The notes beneath the pieces were generated by a model that worked only from the letters and a program-made list of their open reading frames with translations, ran no database searches and was not told the DNA's origin. From Betaproteobacteria bacterium GR16-43 (GTDB lineage: Bacteria; Pseudomonadota; Gammaproteobacteria; Burkholderiales; Usitatibacteraceae), in NCBI GenBank assembly GCA_001953215.1, contig CP019169.1:868001-932000 (forward strand): a DNA stretch of 64,000 nt, read 5' to 3'. Shown here in pieces: positions 1 through 9,690 of the stretch. The translations under genes were made by a program, and so were the position numbers. The first letter of the stretch is position 1, and each line of letters begins with the position of its first letter.

Positions 1-45
1 GGCCAGATCCTGCGGCGCATCGCGACCGTGCGGCGCCCGAGCTAG
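1..45 (+). CDS. lptE: LptE, C-terminal end (partial)
   Basis: Only the last 14 codons and a TAG stop are present, reading GQILRRIATVRRPS. The QxLRR-type ending followed directly by holA fits the LPS-assembly lipoprotein LptE, which precedes holA in many betaproteobacteria. LptE plugs the LptD barrel in the outer membrane. The assignment rests mostly on gene order, because almost none of the protein is visible. Confidence 0.5.
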   Translation, partial: GQILRRIATVRRPS

Positions 46-46
46 C

Positions 47-1048
47 GTGAAGCTCGCCGCGCGCACGCTGGACGCGCACCTGAAGAAGGGCCTGGGCTCG
101 CTCTACGTGATCTACGGCGCCGAGGCGCTGGTCGCCCTCGAGGCCTCCGATCGCATTCGCGAAGCCACGCGCGCCGCCGGCTATTCGGAGCGCGAAGTGT
201 TCACGGCGGAGCCGGGTGCGGACTGGGGCAAGCTCGCGGCCTCGGCTTCGAACCTTTCGCTCTTCGCGTCGAAGCGGCTCTACGAGATCCGCATCCCCAC
301 CGGCAAGCCCGGCACCGAGGGATCGAAGGCGCTCGTGGCCTACTGCGCGCGCCTGCCCGAGGACACGATCACGCTCATCTTCCTGCCCGAGCTCGACTGG
401 CAGCAGTTGAAGTCCACGTGGTTCACGGCGCTCGAAGCCGCGGGGGCGATGGTCGAGGCGAAGCCGGTCACGCGAGAGGAGCTGCCCGACTGGCTCGCCA
501 CGCGCCTGGCGAAGCAGAAGCAGCACGCCGCGATCGAGACGCTCGAGTGGCTCGCCGACCGCACCGAGGGCAACCTGCTCGCCGCGCGCCAGGAAGTGGA
601 GAAGCTCGGCTTGCTGCTGCCGGAAGGGGAGATCACGCTGGAGGCGATTCGCGACGCGGTGACGGACGTCTCGCGCTTCGAGCGCGAAGCGCTCCTCGAC
701 GCGGTGCATGCGGGCGATCGCGCCAAGGTCGTTCGCATCGTGGCGTCGCTCGAAGCCGAGGGCGAGCCGCTGCCGTTGCTGCTCTGGGTGCTCGCCGAGG
801 AACTGCGCCACATGATGGCGCTCTCGGCCAACCAGCGTCCCAAGCGCTTCCTGCCCCCCGAACGCATGCAGGCCCTGAACAAGACGGCTCGGCGCCACAA
901 CCCCGCCAGCTTCGCGCGCGAACTCTTGCGAGCGCACCGGATCGACCGCATGATCAAGGGCGTCGAGACCGGCGACCCCTGGGACAGCATGCTCGAACTG
1001 TCCCTGGGCCTCGCGGGAATGCCGGTCCTGAACGAGCAAGCCGCATGA
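47..1048 (+). CDS. holA: DNA polymerase III subunit delta
   Basis: Delta subunit of the clamp loader, which opens the beta sliding clamp during replication. The 333-aa length is normal for the family. The N-terminal region carries the [19 protein letters not shown] segment typical of the AAA-like fold, and residues ~210-320 form the helical collar domain. It starts with GTG two bases after the preceding TAG. Its stop overlaps the proA start as ATGA, so the two are translationally coupled. Confidence 0.95.
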   Translation: MKLAARTLDAHLKKGLGSLYVIYGAEALVALEASDRIREATRAAGYSEREVFTAEPGADWGKLAASASNLSLFASKRLYEIRIPTGKPGTEGSKALVAYCARLPEDTITLIFLPELDWQQLKSTWFTALEAAGAMVEAKPVTREELPDWLATRLAKQKQHAAIETLEWLADRTEGNLLAARQEVEKLGLLLPEGEITLEAIRDAVTDVSRFEREALLDAVHAGDRAKVVRIVASLEAEGEPLPLLLWVLAEELRHMMALSANQRPKRFLPPERMQALNKTARRHNPASFARELLRAHRIDRMIKGVETGDPWDSMLELSLGLAGMPVLNEQAA

Positions 1049-2334
1049 ACATGCCCAACGACCTCCAGGCCCCCAACGAAGAACTGCGCGCCGCGATGCT
1101 CGCCGTGGGCGAAGCCGCGTGTGCGGCCGCCACGAGCCTCGCCCGCGCCTCCACGGCCGCGAAAAACGGCGCGCTCATGGCCGCAGCCAAGGCGCTGGAA
1201 GAGCGCGAGAAGACGATCCTCGCCGCCAATGCGCGCGACGTGAAGGCCGCGCGCACCGAAGGCAACGACGACGCTTTCATCGACCGCCTGACGCTCACGG
1301 CGAAGGCCGTCGACGAAATGGCGGCGGGCCTGCGCCAGATCGCCACGCTGCCCGATCCGGTCGGCGCCATCACCGACCTCACCTACCGGCCCTCCGGAAT
1401 CCAGGTCGGCAAGATGCGCGTGCCGCTGGGCGTGGTGGCGATCATCTACGAATCCCGCCCCGACGTGACCGCCGATGCAGGCGGCCTGTGCCTCAAGGCC
1501 GGCAACGCGTGCATCCTGCGCGGCGGCAGCGAGGCGATGCACTCCAACCTGGCCATCGCCGCCTGCCTCGCCGAAGGGTTGAAGGAAGCGGGGCTGCCCG
1601 CCGCGGCGATCCAGCTGGTCGAGACCACGGACCGCGCCGCCGTGGGCGAGCTGATCACGATGGAAGGACACATCGACGTGATCGTGCCGCGCGGCGGCAA
1701 GGGGCTGATCGAGCGCATCTCGAAGGACGCGCGCGTGCCCGTCATCAAGCACCTGGACGGCGTGTGCCACGTGTACGTGGACGCGAGCGCCGACGTCGCG
1801 ATGGCCGTGCGCATCGCCGACAACGCGAAGACGCAACGCTACGGCACCTGCAACACGATGGAGACGCTGCTGGTCGATCGCCACATCGCCAGCGCGTTCC
1901 TGCCCGAGATCGGCAAGGTCTACGCCGCGAAGGGCGTGGAGATGCGCGGCTGCGCCGAGACGCGCAAGTACCTCCCCGAATCGAAGCTCGCCTCGGAAGA
2001 CGATTGGTACGCCGAGTACTTGGCACCCATCATCGCCATCCGCGTGGTGGCCGGCCTGGACGAGGCCATGGCGCACATCGCGACGTTCGGCTCGCAGCAC
2101 ACCGACGCGATCGTCACGGGGAACTTCGCGCATGCGCAGCGCTTCCTGCGGGAAGTCGATTCCGCGAGCGTGATGGTGAACGCCTCGACCCGCTTCGCCG
2201 ACGGCTTCGAATTCGGGCTGGGCGCGGAGATCGGCATCTCGACCAACAAGCTGCATGCCCGCGGGCCGGTCGGCCTCGAGGGGCTCACGTCGCTGAAGTG
2301 GGTCGTGCTGGGCGACGGGCACGTCCGCGGCTGA
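1045..2334 (+). CDS. proA: Gamma-glutamyl phosphate reductase
   Basis: Reduces L-glutamyl-5-phosphate to glutamate semialdehyde with NADPH in proline synthesis. The frame is open further upstream inside holA, but homology begins at MNMPNDLQ and ATG 1045 gives 429 aa, the usual size. Family signatures include [29 protein letters not shown] and the region with the catalytic Cys, [13 protein letters not shown]. The last enzyme of the pathway, proC, lies separately at 33.4 kb. Confidence 0.96.
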   Translation: MNMPNDLQAPNEELRAAMLAVGEAACAAATSLARASTAAKNGALMAAAKALEEREKTILAANARDVKAARTEGNDDAFIDRLTLTAKAVDEMAAGLRQIATLPDPVGAITDLTYRPSGIQVGKMRVPLGVVAIIYESRPDVTADAGGLCLKAGNACILRGGSEAMHSNLAIAACLAEGLKEAGLPAAAIQLVETTDRAAVGELITMEGHIDVIVPRGGKGLIERISKDARVPVIKHLDGVCHVYVDASADVAMAVRIADNAKTQRYGTCNTMETLLVDRHIASAFLPEIGKVYAAKGVEMRGCAETRKYLPESKLASEDDWYAEYLAPIIAIRVVAGLDEAMAHIATFGSQHTDAIVTGNFAHAQRFLREVDSASVMVNASTRFADGFEFGLGAEIGISTNKLHARGPVGLEGLTSLKWVVLGDGHVRG

Positions 2335-2335
2335 C

Positions 2336-2992
2336 TTGGCCCCAATCGGACTCTTCGGCGGGACGTTCGACCCGATCCATTTCGGGCACCTGCGCCTCGC
2401 CACGGAACTCGCGGAGGGCTTCGGCCTCGAGAAGGTCGTGTTCCTCCCGGCCGGCCTTCCCTACCATCGCGGCCGCGATTCGCACGCAACCAACGAGCAA
2501 CGCCTCACGATGGTGAAGCTCGCCACGCAACGCGACTCGCGCTTCGACGTCGATGACCGCGAGTTGAAGCGCGACGGCCCGACCTACACCTACGACACGC
2601 TCTGGGAGTATCGCCAGGAACGCGGCGCCGACCAGCCGATCGTGTTCCTCATCGGCTCGGATGCGTTTGCCCAGATCAACACGTGGCACAAGTGGCAATC
2701 GCTCTTCGGCCTCGCGCATTTCGCCGTGGCCATCCGGGCCGACGATGCGGCCTGGCAATCGAAGGGCCCGGGCGCATTCCCGCCCGAGGTGGGTCCGCGC
2801 GTGACGCTGAACCGCCGCGAGCTGCTCGCTTCCCCCGCGGGCAAGGTGATGACGTTCTCGATGACCCCGCTCGCCATCTCCTCGACAGCCATCAAGAATC
2901 TCGCGCACGATGGAGCCTCGATCCGCTACCTCACGCCCGACCCGGTTGCCGAGTACATTCGGTCCCACAAGCTCTACACCCCCGCCTCCTGA
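2336..2992 (+). CDS. nadD: Nicotinate-nucleotide adenylyltransferase
   Basis: Transfers AMP to nicotinate mononucleotide in NAD synthesis. The nucleotidyltransferase signature GLFGGTFDPIHFGHLRLA opens the protein. The GSDAFAQINTWHKW segment and the SSTAIKNL motif near the C-terminus complete it. The start is TTG at 2336, one base after the proA stop. The 218-aa length is typical. nadD-rsfS-rlmH is a conserved block. Confidence 0.95.
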   Translation: MAPIGLFGGTFDPIHFGHLRLATELAEGFGLEKVVFLPAGLPYHRGRDSHATNEQRLTMVKLATQRDSRFDVDDRELKRDGPTYTYDTLWEYRQERGADQPIVFLIGSDAFAQINTWHKWQSLFGLAHFAVAIRADDAAWQSKGPGAFPPEVGPRVTLNRRELLASPAGKVMTFSMTPLAISSTAIKNLAHDGASIRYLTPDPVAEYIRSHKLYTPAS

Positions 2993-3001
2993 AGAAAACC
3001 C

Positions 3002-3577
3002 ATGCTCTCCACACCCGCCAAGAAGAAACTCGTCGTCGATGCCCTGGACGACATCAAGGCCCGCGACATCCTCGCCATCGACGTGCGCAAGCTCACCTAC
3101 GCCTTCGACTGGATCGTGGTCGCCACGGCCGAATCGGCCCGCCAGACCAAGTCGCTCGCCAAGCACGTGTACGACAAGTTGCGCGAGAAGGGCGCGACCG
3201 TGATCGGCATGGAGGGCGAAGGGTCCGGTGAATGGATCCTCGTGGACGCGGGCGACGTTGTCGCGCACATCATGCAGCCGGTCACGCGCAGCTACTACAA
3301 CCTGGAAGAGCTCTGGAGCGAGGGCAAGAGCGACCCGGTCGTGAACTCCTCGGAGCCGGTCGAGATGACCATCCCGGTGCCGACGCGCCCGCCGCGCGAA
3401 GCGAAAGCCCCGAAGAAAAAGGCGCCGGTGAAGAAGAAGGTCGTGGCCGAGAAAAAAGCGCCCGCCAGGAAGAAAGCCGTGGCCACGAAGAAGCCCGCCG
3501 CGAAGAAGCCTGCCACGAAGAAACCCGCCGCGAAGAAGCCTGCCGCGAAGAAGAAGCCGGTCGCCAAGAAGTCCTGA
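3002..3577 (+). CDS. rsfS: Ribosomal silencing factor RsfS with a long Lys/Ala-rich tail
   Basis: RsfS binds ribosomal protein uL14 and blocks subunit joining when nutrients are scarce. Residues ~1-115 match the family (DALDDIKARDILAIDVR, FDWIVVATAESARQTKSLA, GEGSGEWILVDAGDVVAHI). The family normally ends near residue 105-120, but this protein continues to 191 aa. The tail is highly basic and repetitive, with AKKPA and ATKKPA units that resemble the tails of histone H1-like or AlgP-like proteins. Confidence 0.93.
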   Translation: MLSTPAKKKLVVDALDDIKARDILAIDVRKLTYAFDWIVVATAESARQTKSLAKHVYDKLREKGATVIGMEGEGSGEWILVDAGDVVAHIMQPVTRSYYNLEELWSEGKSDPVVNSSEPVEMTIPVPTRPPREAKAPKKKAPVKKKVVAEKKAPARKKAVATKKPAAKKPATKKPAAKKPAAKKKPVAKKS

Positions 3578-3579
3578 AG

Positions 3580-4050
3580 GTGCGTGTTTCGATCCTCTCG
3601 GTCGGCCACAAGATGCCCGCCTGGGTGCAGGAGGGCTACCAGGAATACGCGAAGCGCATGCCGCCCGAGATCCGCCTGGACCTGGTCGAGCTGAAGCCCG
3701 AGGACCGCACCTCCGGCAAGACGACCGAGAAGGCCAAGGCGCTCGAAGGCGAGCGCATCCTCGCGGCGGTTCCCGAGGGCGCCTCGCTGATCGCCCTGGA
3801 CGAAAAAGGCCGCGCCATCACGACGCAGGGCTTGTCCGTGCTCCTCACCGAATGGATGCGCGACGGCTCGCACCCGGCGTTCGTCATCGGCGGTGCGGAC
3901 GGGCTCTCCGACGAAGTGAAGCAGCGGGCCGGCAAGCTCGTCTCGCTCTCGTCGCTCACGTTGCCGCACGCGATGGTGCGGGTATTGCTTGCAGAGCAGC
4001 TCTACCGCGCGTGGTCGATCCTCGCGCGGCACCCCTACCACCGTGAGTGA
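3580..4050 (+). CDS. rlmH: 23S rRNA pseudouridine-1915 N3-methyltransferase
   Basis: SPOUT-class methyltransferase that modifies pseudouridine 1915 in helix 69 of 23S rRNA. GTG 3580, two bases after the rsfS stop, gives 156 aa, matching the family length. The knotted SAM site is seen in the HPAFVIGGADGLSDEV segment and the C-terminal LTLPHAMVRVLLAEQLYRAW. The frame is open far upstream inside rsfS, but that part is rsfS read out of frame. Confidence 0.95.
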   Translation: MRVSILSVGHKMPAWVQEGYQEYAKRMPPEIRLDLVELKPEDRTSGKTTEKAKALEGERILAAVPEGASLIALDEKGRAITTQGLSVLLTEWMRDGSHPAFVIGGADGLSDEVKQRAGKLVSLSSLTLPHAMVRVLLAEQLYRAWSILARHPYHRE

Positions 4051-4057
4051 AGCCCGC

Positions 4058-4663
4058 ATGATCTACCTCGCCTCCCGAAGCCCGCGCCGCCGCGAGCTGC
4101 TGCAGCAGATCGGCGTGAAGTACGAGCCCCTCCTCTTCCGCGAGGGCTCACGCCTGGACACCGAGACGAGCGAAGACGCCCTCCCCGGCGAGCAGCCCGA
4201 CGACTACGTCCGCCGCGTGACCGAGCTGAAGGCCGAGGCAGCCTGGGAGCGCGTGGTGATGCGCCGTGGCCTGCAGAGGAAACCCGTGCTCGCCGCCGAC
4301 ACCACCGTGGCGCTTGCCGGCGAGATCCTCGCCAAGCCCGTGGACAAGGCCGACGCCGAGCGCATGCTGAAGCTGCTCTCGGGCAGGCAGCACCGCGTGC
4401 TCACCGCGGTCGCCCTCAAGTTCGAGGACCGCTTCCGGCTGGAAGTGAGCGAATCCCTGGTGACCTTCGCGCCGCTCGACGACGAGCGGATCGCCGCCTA
4501 CATCGCCTCGGGCGAGCCCTTCGACAAGGCCGGCGGCTACGGCATCCAGGGCAAGGCGGGCGCTTTCGTGCAACGCCTCGAAGGCAGCTACACTGGGGTC
4601 ATGGGCCTGCCCTTGTTCGAGACGGCCCGCCTTTTGAGAGAATTCGGAGTGACGGTGCCGTAA
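4058..4663 (+). CDS. maf: Maf-like nucleotide pyrophosphatase
   Basis: Hydrolyses non-canonical or modified nucleoside triphosphates (dTTP/UTP-type in the YhdE group). MIYLASRSPRRRELLQQIG is the classic N-terminal signature and supports ATG 4058 over the open frame upstream. The conserved AADTTVAL, the LLSGRQHRV stretch and the FDKAGGYGIQGKAG motif are all present. 201 aa is normal. A palindromic repeat element follows it before rng. Confidence 0.94.
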   Translation: MIYLASRSPRRRELLQQIGVKYEPLLFREGSRLDTETSEDALPGEQPDDYVRRVTELKAEAAWERVVMRRGLQRKPVLAADTTVALAGEILAKPVDKADAERMLKLLSGRQHRVLTAVALKFEDRFRLEVSESLVTFAPLDDERIAAYIASGEPFDKAGGYGIQGKAGAFVQRLEGSYTGVMGLPLFETARLLREFGVTVP

Positions 4664-4684
4664 GGCGACCGACCCAAAAAGCTT

Positions 4685-4831
4685 AGGGGACACAGATGAA
4701 CACAGATCAACACCGATGGACTGATTTCCTGGGAGGCAGCGCCGCCTAGAGCCATTTCGTGGACGAGCATCGAAGCCCCGGAAACTCATGCCGGGGTTAT
4801 CTGTGTTCATCTGTGTTCATCTGTGTCCCCT
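4685..4831. repeat. Palindromic element A (CAGATGAACA family)
   Basis: The left arm 4685-4717 begins AGGGGACACAGATGAACACA. Its near-perfect reverse complement lies at 4799-4831, with two mismatches in 33 nt. About 80 nt of unrelated sequence sits between. The arms are made of tandem CAGATNAACA-like units, like the elements at 25.8 and 37.2 kb. It fills most of the gap between maf and rng. Confidence 0.85.
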
Positions 4832-4853
4832 GGCTTTATCGCCGGGAGGCCAG

Positions 4854-6308
4854 ATGAACGAGCAAATCCTCATCAACATCACCCCGCAGGAGACGCGGGT
4901 CGCCCTCACCGAACAGGGTTCGGTGCAGGAGCTCCACGTCGAGCGCGATTCGAGCCGCGGCCTGGTGGGCAACATCTACCTGGGCCGCGTGTGCCGCGTG
5001 CTGCCGGGGATGCAATCGGCCTTCGTCGAGATCGGCCTCGCCCGCGCGGCGTTCCTGCACGTGGCCGACATCTGGACCGCGCGCAACGGCGGCGGCGACG
5101 TCCGGCCGATCGAGCGCATCCTCTCCGAAGGCCAGACACTCCTCGTGCAAGTGGTGAAGGACCCGATCGGTTCCAAGGGCGCGCGGCTTTCCACGCAGGT
5201 CTCGATCGCCGGGCGTCTGCTGGTCTACCTGCCGCAGGACCCGCACATCGGCATCTCGCAGCGGATCGAGGACGAAGTCGAGCGGGAGCACCTGCGCGAG
5301 AAGGTGCACGCGCTGATCCCGCAGGGCGAATCCGGCGGCTTCATCGTGCGCACCGTGGCCGAGACGGCGAGCGACGCCGAGCTGGGCTCCGACATCGAAT
5401 ACCTCATCACGCTGTGGAAGCAGATCCAGCAGTCGGCGACCACGGCGGCACCGCAGGCGCTGCTCTACCAGGACCTCTCGCTCGCCGCGCGCGTGCTGCG
5501 CGACCTGGTCACGAGCACGACCGAGCGGATCATCGTCGACTCGCGCGAGGTCCACCAGAAGCTGGTGGAGTTCGCGACGAAGTACACGCCCAAGGTGCTG
5601 CCGGTGCTGGAGCACTACCAGGGCGAGCGGCCGCTCTTCGACCTCTTCGCGGTCGAGGACGAGATCGAGCGGGCGCTTTCGCGGCGCGTGGACCTGAAGA
5701 GCGGCGGCTACGTGATCCTCGACCAGACCGAGGCGCTCACCACCGTGGACGTGAATACGGGCGGGTTCGTCTCGGGCCGCTCGTTCGACGACACGATCTT
5801 CAAGACCAACCTCGAGGCCACGCAGGCGATCGCGCGGCAACTGCGGTTGCGGAACCTCGGCGGCATCATCATCGTCGACTTCATCGACATGGATTCGCAG
5901 GAGCATCGCGACGCGGTGCTCTCGGAATTCAGGAAGGCGCTCTCCCGCGACCGCACGCGCATCACGCTGAACGGCTTCACGCAGCTCGGGCTGGTGGAGA
6001 TGACGCGCAAGCGCACGCGCGAATCGCTCGCGCACCTACTCTGCGAGGCGTGTCCCGTGTGCAAGGGGCGAGGAGAACTGAAGACCGCGCAGACGATCTG
6101 CTACGAGATCCTGCGCGAGATCCTGAGGGCCGACCGGCAGTTCAGCGCGAAGGAATACCGCATCCTCGCGTCACAGCAAGTGATCGACCTCTTCCTCGAC
6201 GAGGAATCACAGGGCCTCACGTCGCTCGGCGACTTCATCGCCAAGCCGATCTCCATGCAGGTGGAAACGACGTACATGCAGGAGAACTACGACGTGATCC
6301 TGGTGTAG
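4854..6308 (+). CDS. rng: Ribonuclease G
   Basis: Endoribonuclease of the RNase E/G family that matures the 5' end of 16S rRNA and degrades mRNA. MNEQILINITPQETRVAL, the S1-like domain at ~35-125 and the catalytic region LTTVDVNTGGFVSG with GGIIIVDFIDM are present. The Zn-link CEACPVCKGRG follows. 484 aa matches RNase G rather than RNase E, which has a long C-terminal scaffold. The start is the ATG preceded by GGGAGG. Confidence 0.95.
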   Translation: MNEQILINITPQETRVALTEQGSVQELHVERDSSRGLVGNIYLGRVCRVLPGMQSAFVEIGLARAAFLHVADIWTARNGGGDVRPIERILSEGQTLLVQVVKDPIGSKGARLSTQVSIAGRLLVYLPQDPHIGISQRIEDEVEREHLREKVHALIPQGESGGFIVRTVAETASDAELGSDIEYLITLWKQIQQSATTAAPQALLYQDLSLAARVLRDLVTSTTERIIVDSREVHQKLVEFATKYTPKVLPVLEHYQGERPLFDLFAVEDEIERALSRRVDLKSGGYVILDQTEALTTVDVNTGGFVSGRSFDDTIFKTNLEATQAIARQLRLRNLGGIIIVDFIDMDSQEHRDAVLSEFRKALSRDRTRITLNGFTQLGLVEMTRKRTRESLAHLLCEACPVCKGRGELKTAQTICYEILREILRADRQFSAKEYRILASQQVIDLFLDEESQGLTSLGDFIAKPISMQVETTYMQENYDVILV

Positions 6309-6401
6309 AAATAATTGGGGTCAGACTCCCATTAAGTTAATTCTCGCGATGCGGTGCGCCGCATCCGAATTAACTTAATGGGAGTCTGACCCCAATTATT
6401 T
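6309..6401. repeat. Palindromic element B (GGGGTCAG family, subtype 1)
   Basis: Two perfect 34-nt inverted arms, 6309-6342 and 6368-6401, contain AATTGGGGTCAGACTCCC. The 25-nt loop holds its own stem, GATGCG/CGCATC. The element sits between the convergent ends of rng and the dynamin-like gene, so it could end transcription from both sides. The element at 31.9 kb has nearly the same arms but a different inner stem. Confidence 0.9.
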
Positions 6402-6403
6402 CG

Positions 6404-8860
6404 CTAGTTCTTCAGGTTCTGCAGCAGCCGCTTGGCTTCCTGGAGGCGCTGGATGGAGTTGTCCAGGCGCTGCGTCGTCGACGGATCCTTCTCCGTCTCC
6501 GTGCCCGGGGCGGGCATTTGCTGCGTCACGTCGGGGCGATAGTTCGGGTCGAGCGCCGGGATCTGCACCGTCCTGTCGCCGGCCGCGGACGGAAGGCGCT
6601 GCGTGCGCTGCTGGTCCGCCGGGGGATCCATGGCCGCGAGGCGCTGCGTGCTCATGGCTTCGAACGGAGCTTCGACGCGCTGCGTGTCCTCTGCGCCGGG
6701 AGCTCCGGGAAGCGCGGCGATGTCCGAGAGGAAATCGTCCGAGACCATCGGCGCGGCGGGCACGGGCGCCGGCTTGGCGGCCGGGGCGGGCTTCGGGGCG
6801 GCGGGCATGGCCGAAGGAGCCAGCGGCGCGGGCGAGCCCGGCCCCGCGGCCTGCATCATCTCGGACGGTGTGATCGTCGTTTCCGGGCGCGGCATGGGCG
6901 TGCCGACCATGTCGGGGATCGGCGTGCGCGATTCGCTCGCGGACACGCGGTCGATCAGGCCCTGGATCATGTCGCGCTGCTTCTTGAGATCCGCCTCGAT
7001 GGTTTTCAACGCCGCCATCTGCTCGTTGATCGAGGAGGTCTTCTCGTTGATCTTGGCGAGGTTGTCGAGGCGCGACTGCAGTTGCTGCTTGTGGTCCTTC
7101 ATCTGCGTCTCGAGCGGCATCACCACCGCCTGCACCCAGCGCTCGGCCTGCGTCTTGGCGTCCATGAAGGTGGAGCGCGCCTGCTTCACGACCGTGTTGT
7201 AGAACTTCTTGATGAACGGGCCGGTCGGGTGGGCGATGTTGATCGGATCGCGCACGAACGCGTCGGCCTCGTGCACCAGCAGTTGCAACTTGGTGCGCTG
7301 GGGATCGAGGTCGAGGGACGGCAGGTTCATTTTCTGGAAGGCGAACTTCTGGATGAACGTGTTGTAGACGCCCTGCATCAGCTTCTTGATGTCCTCGCTC
7401 GCGACGTAGACGGCCTCGAAGTCCGCGCTCATGAGGCGCGACATCTCGCGCATCGAGCGCTGCAGGCCCACCGTCGTCCACGAGGATTCCATCGCCGCCT
7501 CGCTCTTCGCCATGATCTGGTCGAGGTGGGCTGGATTCAGCCGGTCCATCAGCGCCGAGCGCTTGGCGTTGAACTGGGCGTTGTTGATCTTGTATTCGGC
7601 GAGGGCCGTGTTGTACTGGTTCTTCTCCAGCGTGATCTTCTGCCAGAGCTTGGTCACCACGTCGCGGCTCTTGCCCTGCAGGCCCTGCAGTTCGGCCACG
7701 CCCGCCTGGTTGGCTTCCTGCTTCTTCGCCACCAGCGCGCGCGAGGAGGCCATCATGCCGCCGATCTCGCTCACCACGGCCTTGCAGAGGATCGCGCGCT
7801 TCATCGGCACGATCTCGTCGGCGAGGAATTTCTCGAGGGGCTGGATGCCGCTGCGCTTGATCAGCGGCTCGTCCTCGCGGATCTTGGCGAGCAGGGCCTT
7901 CTGGGCCGACAGCGCGAAGATGCGTTCGCGCGGGAGGTTCAGGTGCGTGCCGGTGGTATCCACCATGCGCTGGATGGCGCGGTCGATCTCCGGCAGCGTC
8001 TTCAGCTCGTCCCACATGAGGTCGATCTTGTTCAGCACCGCGATCTTCTGCGGCAGGCCCGGGCGCACGTAGCGGTCCCAGATCTCGAGGTCGCTCTTGG
8101 TGACGCCCGTGTCGATCGACAGCAGGAACAGCACCGCATGCGCGCTCGGGATGGTGCTCACCGTGAGCTCGGGCTCCATGCCCAGGGCGTTCAGGCCCGG
8201 CGTATCGAGGATGGAGAGCCCGTTGGTGAGCAGCGGGTGCGGGAAATTGATCATGGCGTAGCGCCATGCGGGCACTTCGACCAGCTCTTCCTCGCCGGGG
8301 AGCTCGCCGTTCTCGTTCAGCATCGGCGAGAGGCCCAGCATGCGGGCTTCGAGCGCGTAGACCTTCTTGGTTTCCACCAGGGCCGTGAGCGCCTTGCGCA
8401 TGTCGACCGTGGAATTGATGTTCAACCGGACCTTGCTCCACTCCACCGGCATGTTCTTCAGCTGGGAGATGGACTCGTCGCGGTAGCGCGTCTCGACCGA
8501 CAGGAGCTTCAGGTACGGCTCCTCGTTCGGGTCGTGGAAGATTTCGGTGGGGCACATCGTGGTGCGGCCCACGTCGGAGGGCAGCAGCCGCTCCTTGAAG
8601 CTCGAAAAGAAGAGCGCGTTGATGAGCTCGGACTTGCCGCGCGAGTACTCCGCGAGGAAAGCGAGCATCAGCCGGCCCTTGTTCAGGTTCTCGAGCAGGT
8701 CGTAGAAGCGGATGGACTGCTGGACGTCCAGGTGCCCGTTGCTCTCCAGCCAGTCGTGGTACTCGTGGACGGACTTGGTGAGCTCATCGCGCCACTGGTT
8801 GTAGCGGGCGATTTCGGACTCGAAGCGGGTCGAGTTGGCGGGCGCGGGAGCGGCGGACAT
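6404..8860 (-). CDS. Dynamin-like GTPase family protein
   Basis: 818-aa large GTPase. The P-loop is AEYSRGKSELINALF, G3 is ILDTPGLNALG and G4 is LNKIDLMWDE. A long helical region (~370-640) is followed by a low-complexity Ala/Pro segment and a C-terminal coiled coil ending EAKRLLQNLKN. Bacterial relatives act in membrane remodelling or fission, but the substrate is unknown. It is a single-gene unit with no partner dynamin nearby. Confidence 0.85.
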   Translation of the reverse strand: MSAAPAPANSTRFESEIARYNQWRDELTKSVHEYHDWLESNGHLDVQQSIRFYDLLENLNKGRLMLAFLAEYSRGKSELINALFFSSFKERLLPSDVGRTTMCPTEIFHDPNEEPYLKLLSVETRYRDESISQLKNMPVEWSKVRLNINSTVDMRKALTALVETKKVYALEARMLGLSPMLNENGELPGEEELVEVPAWRYAMINFPHPLLTNGLSILDTPGLNALGMEPELTVSTIPSAHAVLFLLSIDTGVTKSDLEIWDRYVRPGLPQKIAVLNKIDLMWDELKTLPEIDRAIQRMVDTTGTHLNLPRERIFALSAQKALLAKIREDEPLIKRSGIQPLEKFLADEIVPMKRAILCKAVVSEIGGMMASSRALVAKKQEANQAGVAELQGLQGKSRDVVTKLWQKITLEKNQYNTALAEYKINNAQFNAKRSALMDRLNPAHLDQIMAKSEAAMESSWTTVGLQRSMREMSRLMSADFEAVYVASEDIKKLMQGVYNTFIQKFAFQKMNLPSLDLDPQRTKLQLLVHEADAFVRDPINIAHPTGPFIKKFYNTVVKQARSTFMDAKTQAERWVQAVVMPLETQMKDHKQQLQSRLDNLAKINEKTSSINEQMAALKTIEADLKKQRDMIQGLIDRVSASESRTPIPDMVGTPMPRPETTITPSEMMQAAGPGSPAPLAPSAMPAAPKPAPAAKPAPVPAAPMVSDDFLSDIAALPGAPGAEDTQRVEAPFEAMSTQRLAAMDPPADQQRTQRLPSAAGDRTVQIPALDPNYRPDVTQQMPAPGTETEKDPSTTQRLDNSIQRLQEAKRLLQNLKN

Positions 8861-8910
8861 TCGGCCACTATAGCCGAATTGCCGAAATGAATCCGTGAGT
8901 TACCGCACAG

Positions 8911-8943
8911 AAAAAAAAGGCGTTATTGGCTTTGCCGTACCCA
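8911..8943. repeat. Left target duplication and terminal inverted repeat of the transposon
   Basis: 8911-8918 is an A8 tract. 8919-8943 is a 25-nt terminal repeat beginning GGCGTTATTGGCTTTGCCG. The same 25 nt occurs in perfect inverted orientation at 12771-12795, again flanked on its outer side by A8. A direct 8-bp duplication outside a perfect inverted repeat is the hallmark of transposition. Confidence 0.9.
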
Positions 8944-8947
8944 GCAT

Positions 8948-9571
8948 TTACGCAGGAGGGGCATACGGGGCTGGCCGAGCAATGGCCGCTCCATCCGCGT
9001 CGAGCAACGTTTCAGGTAGCAAGGAGCGTTCTAGGTGAACATCCTTGATCTTGGCGAGCTTGTCGGCAATTTCGCTTAGCTCCTTGCTGTGACGGCGACC
9101 GGGAGGGGCAATTACCTTGATCGTCTTCTTGGGGAAGTCGGCCTTGATCATTCGAACCGACGGCGCAATGTCGGAGTCACCGCAGATGAGGAACGCTTCG
9201 TCGTACTCGTCGCGGTACGCGCCCCGCACCATGCTCAGAGCGAGATTCACGTCGCTCTCCTTTTCCTCATGCGCGGTCCATCCGGCCCCGCACTTGTTGC
9301 AACCCCTCTCCTTCTCTTTGAAATTCCCGAGAAGCGGAGTCACCCCAGAAACTGACAGCGCCTTGACGTAGGCTTGATGACGTTTGTGAGCGCTTTCAAG
9401 CCACGTCGCATATGCGGAGAAGTAGTAGACCCCAACGAGGTCATGCACTTTGGGATCAAGGAAACAGAGAATGACCTTGCGTAGATCGACCCACTTGAGA
9501 TGGGGTCGCTTCAGGTCTTGTATCGCGTGATACAAGTTGAAGCCGTCAATGAATGCGGCAACTCGTATCAC
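8948..9571 (-). CDS. NYN-domain (DUF88/LabA-like) predicted ribonuclease
   Basis: 207-aa PIN-like NYN protein. The acidic active site is visible: AFIDGFNLYH (D9, N12), EKESDVNLALSM (D107) and LICGDSDIAPSVR (D132, D134). A small insert with CNKCGAGW (C91, C94) may bind zinc. NYN domains are usually metal-dependent RNases, but this target is unknown. It starts with GTG. It lies 119 nt downstream of the 318-aa predicted DNA-binding gene on the same strand, so the two probably form one passenger operon inside the transposon. Confidence 0.85.
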   Translation of the reverse strand: MIRVAAFIDGFNLYHAIQDLKRPHLKWVDLRKVILCFLDPKVHDLVGVYYFSAYATWLESAHKRHQAYVKALSVSGVTPLLGNFKEKERGCNKCGAGWTAHEEKESDVNLALSMVRGAYRDEYDEAFLICGDSDIAPSVRMIKADFPKKTIKVIAPPGRRHSKELSEIADKLAKIKDVHLERSLLPETLLDADGAAIARPAPYAPPA

Positions 9572-9690
9572 GGGGAAAGGGGTGCCGCGAACCGTAGCCC
9601 GCGGCGGGCGCCTAGGTGTTGGCCCAGGCGGGATGACTCACTTATCATCATATGCCCAAACCCCTTGAATTTCAAGCCCATGGGCGAGAA

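Noticed and set aside
340-2403. 687-aa minus-strand frame
   Set aside because: It is a shadow of holA and proA, with no recognisable domain.
8911-8918. A8 duplication as chance
   Set aside because: Considered because A-tracts are common, but exact 8-nt copies directly outside both perfect 25-nt ends, matching the family's known duplication length, make chance unlikely.
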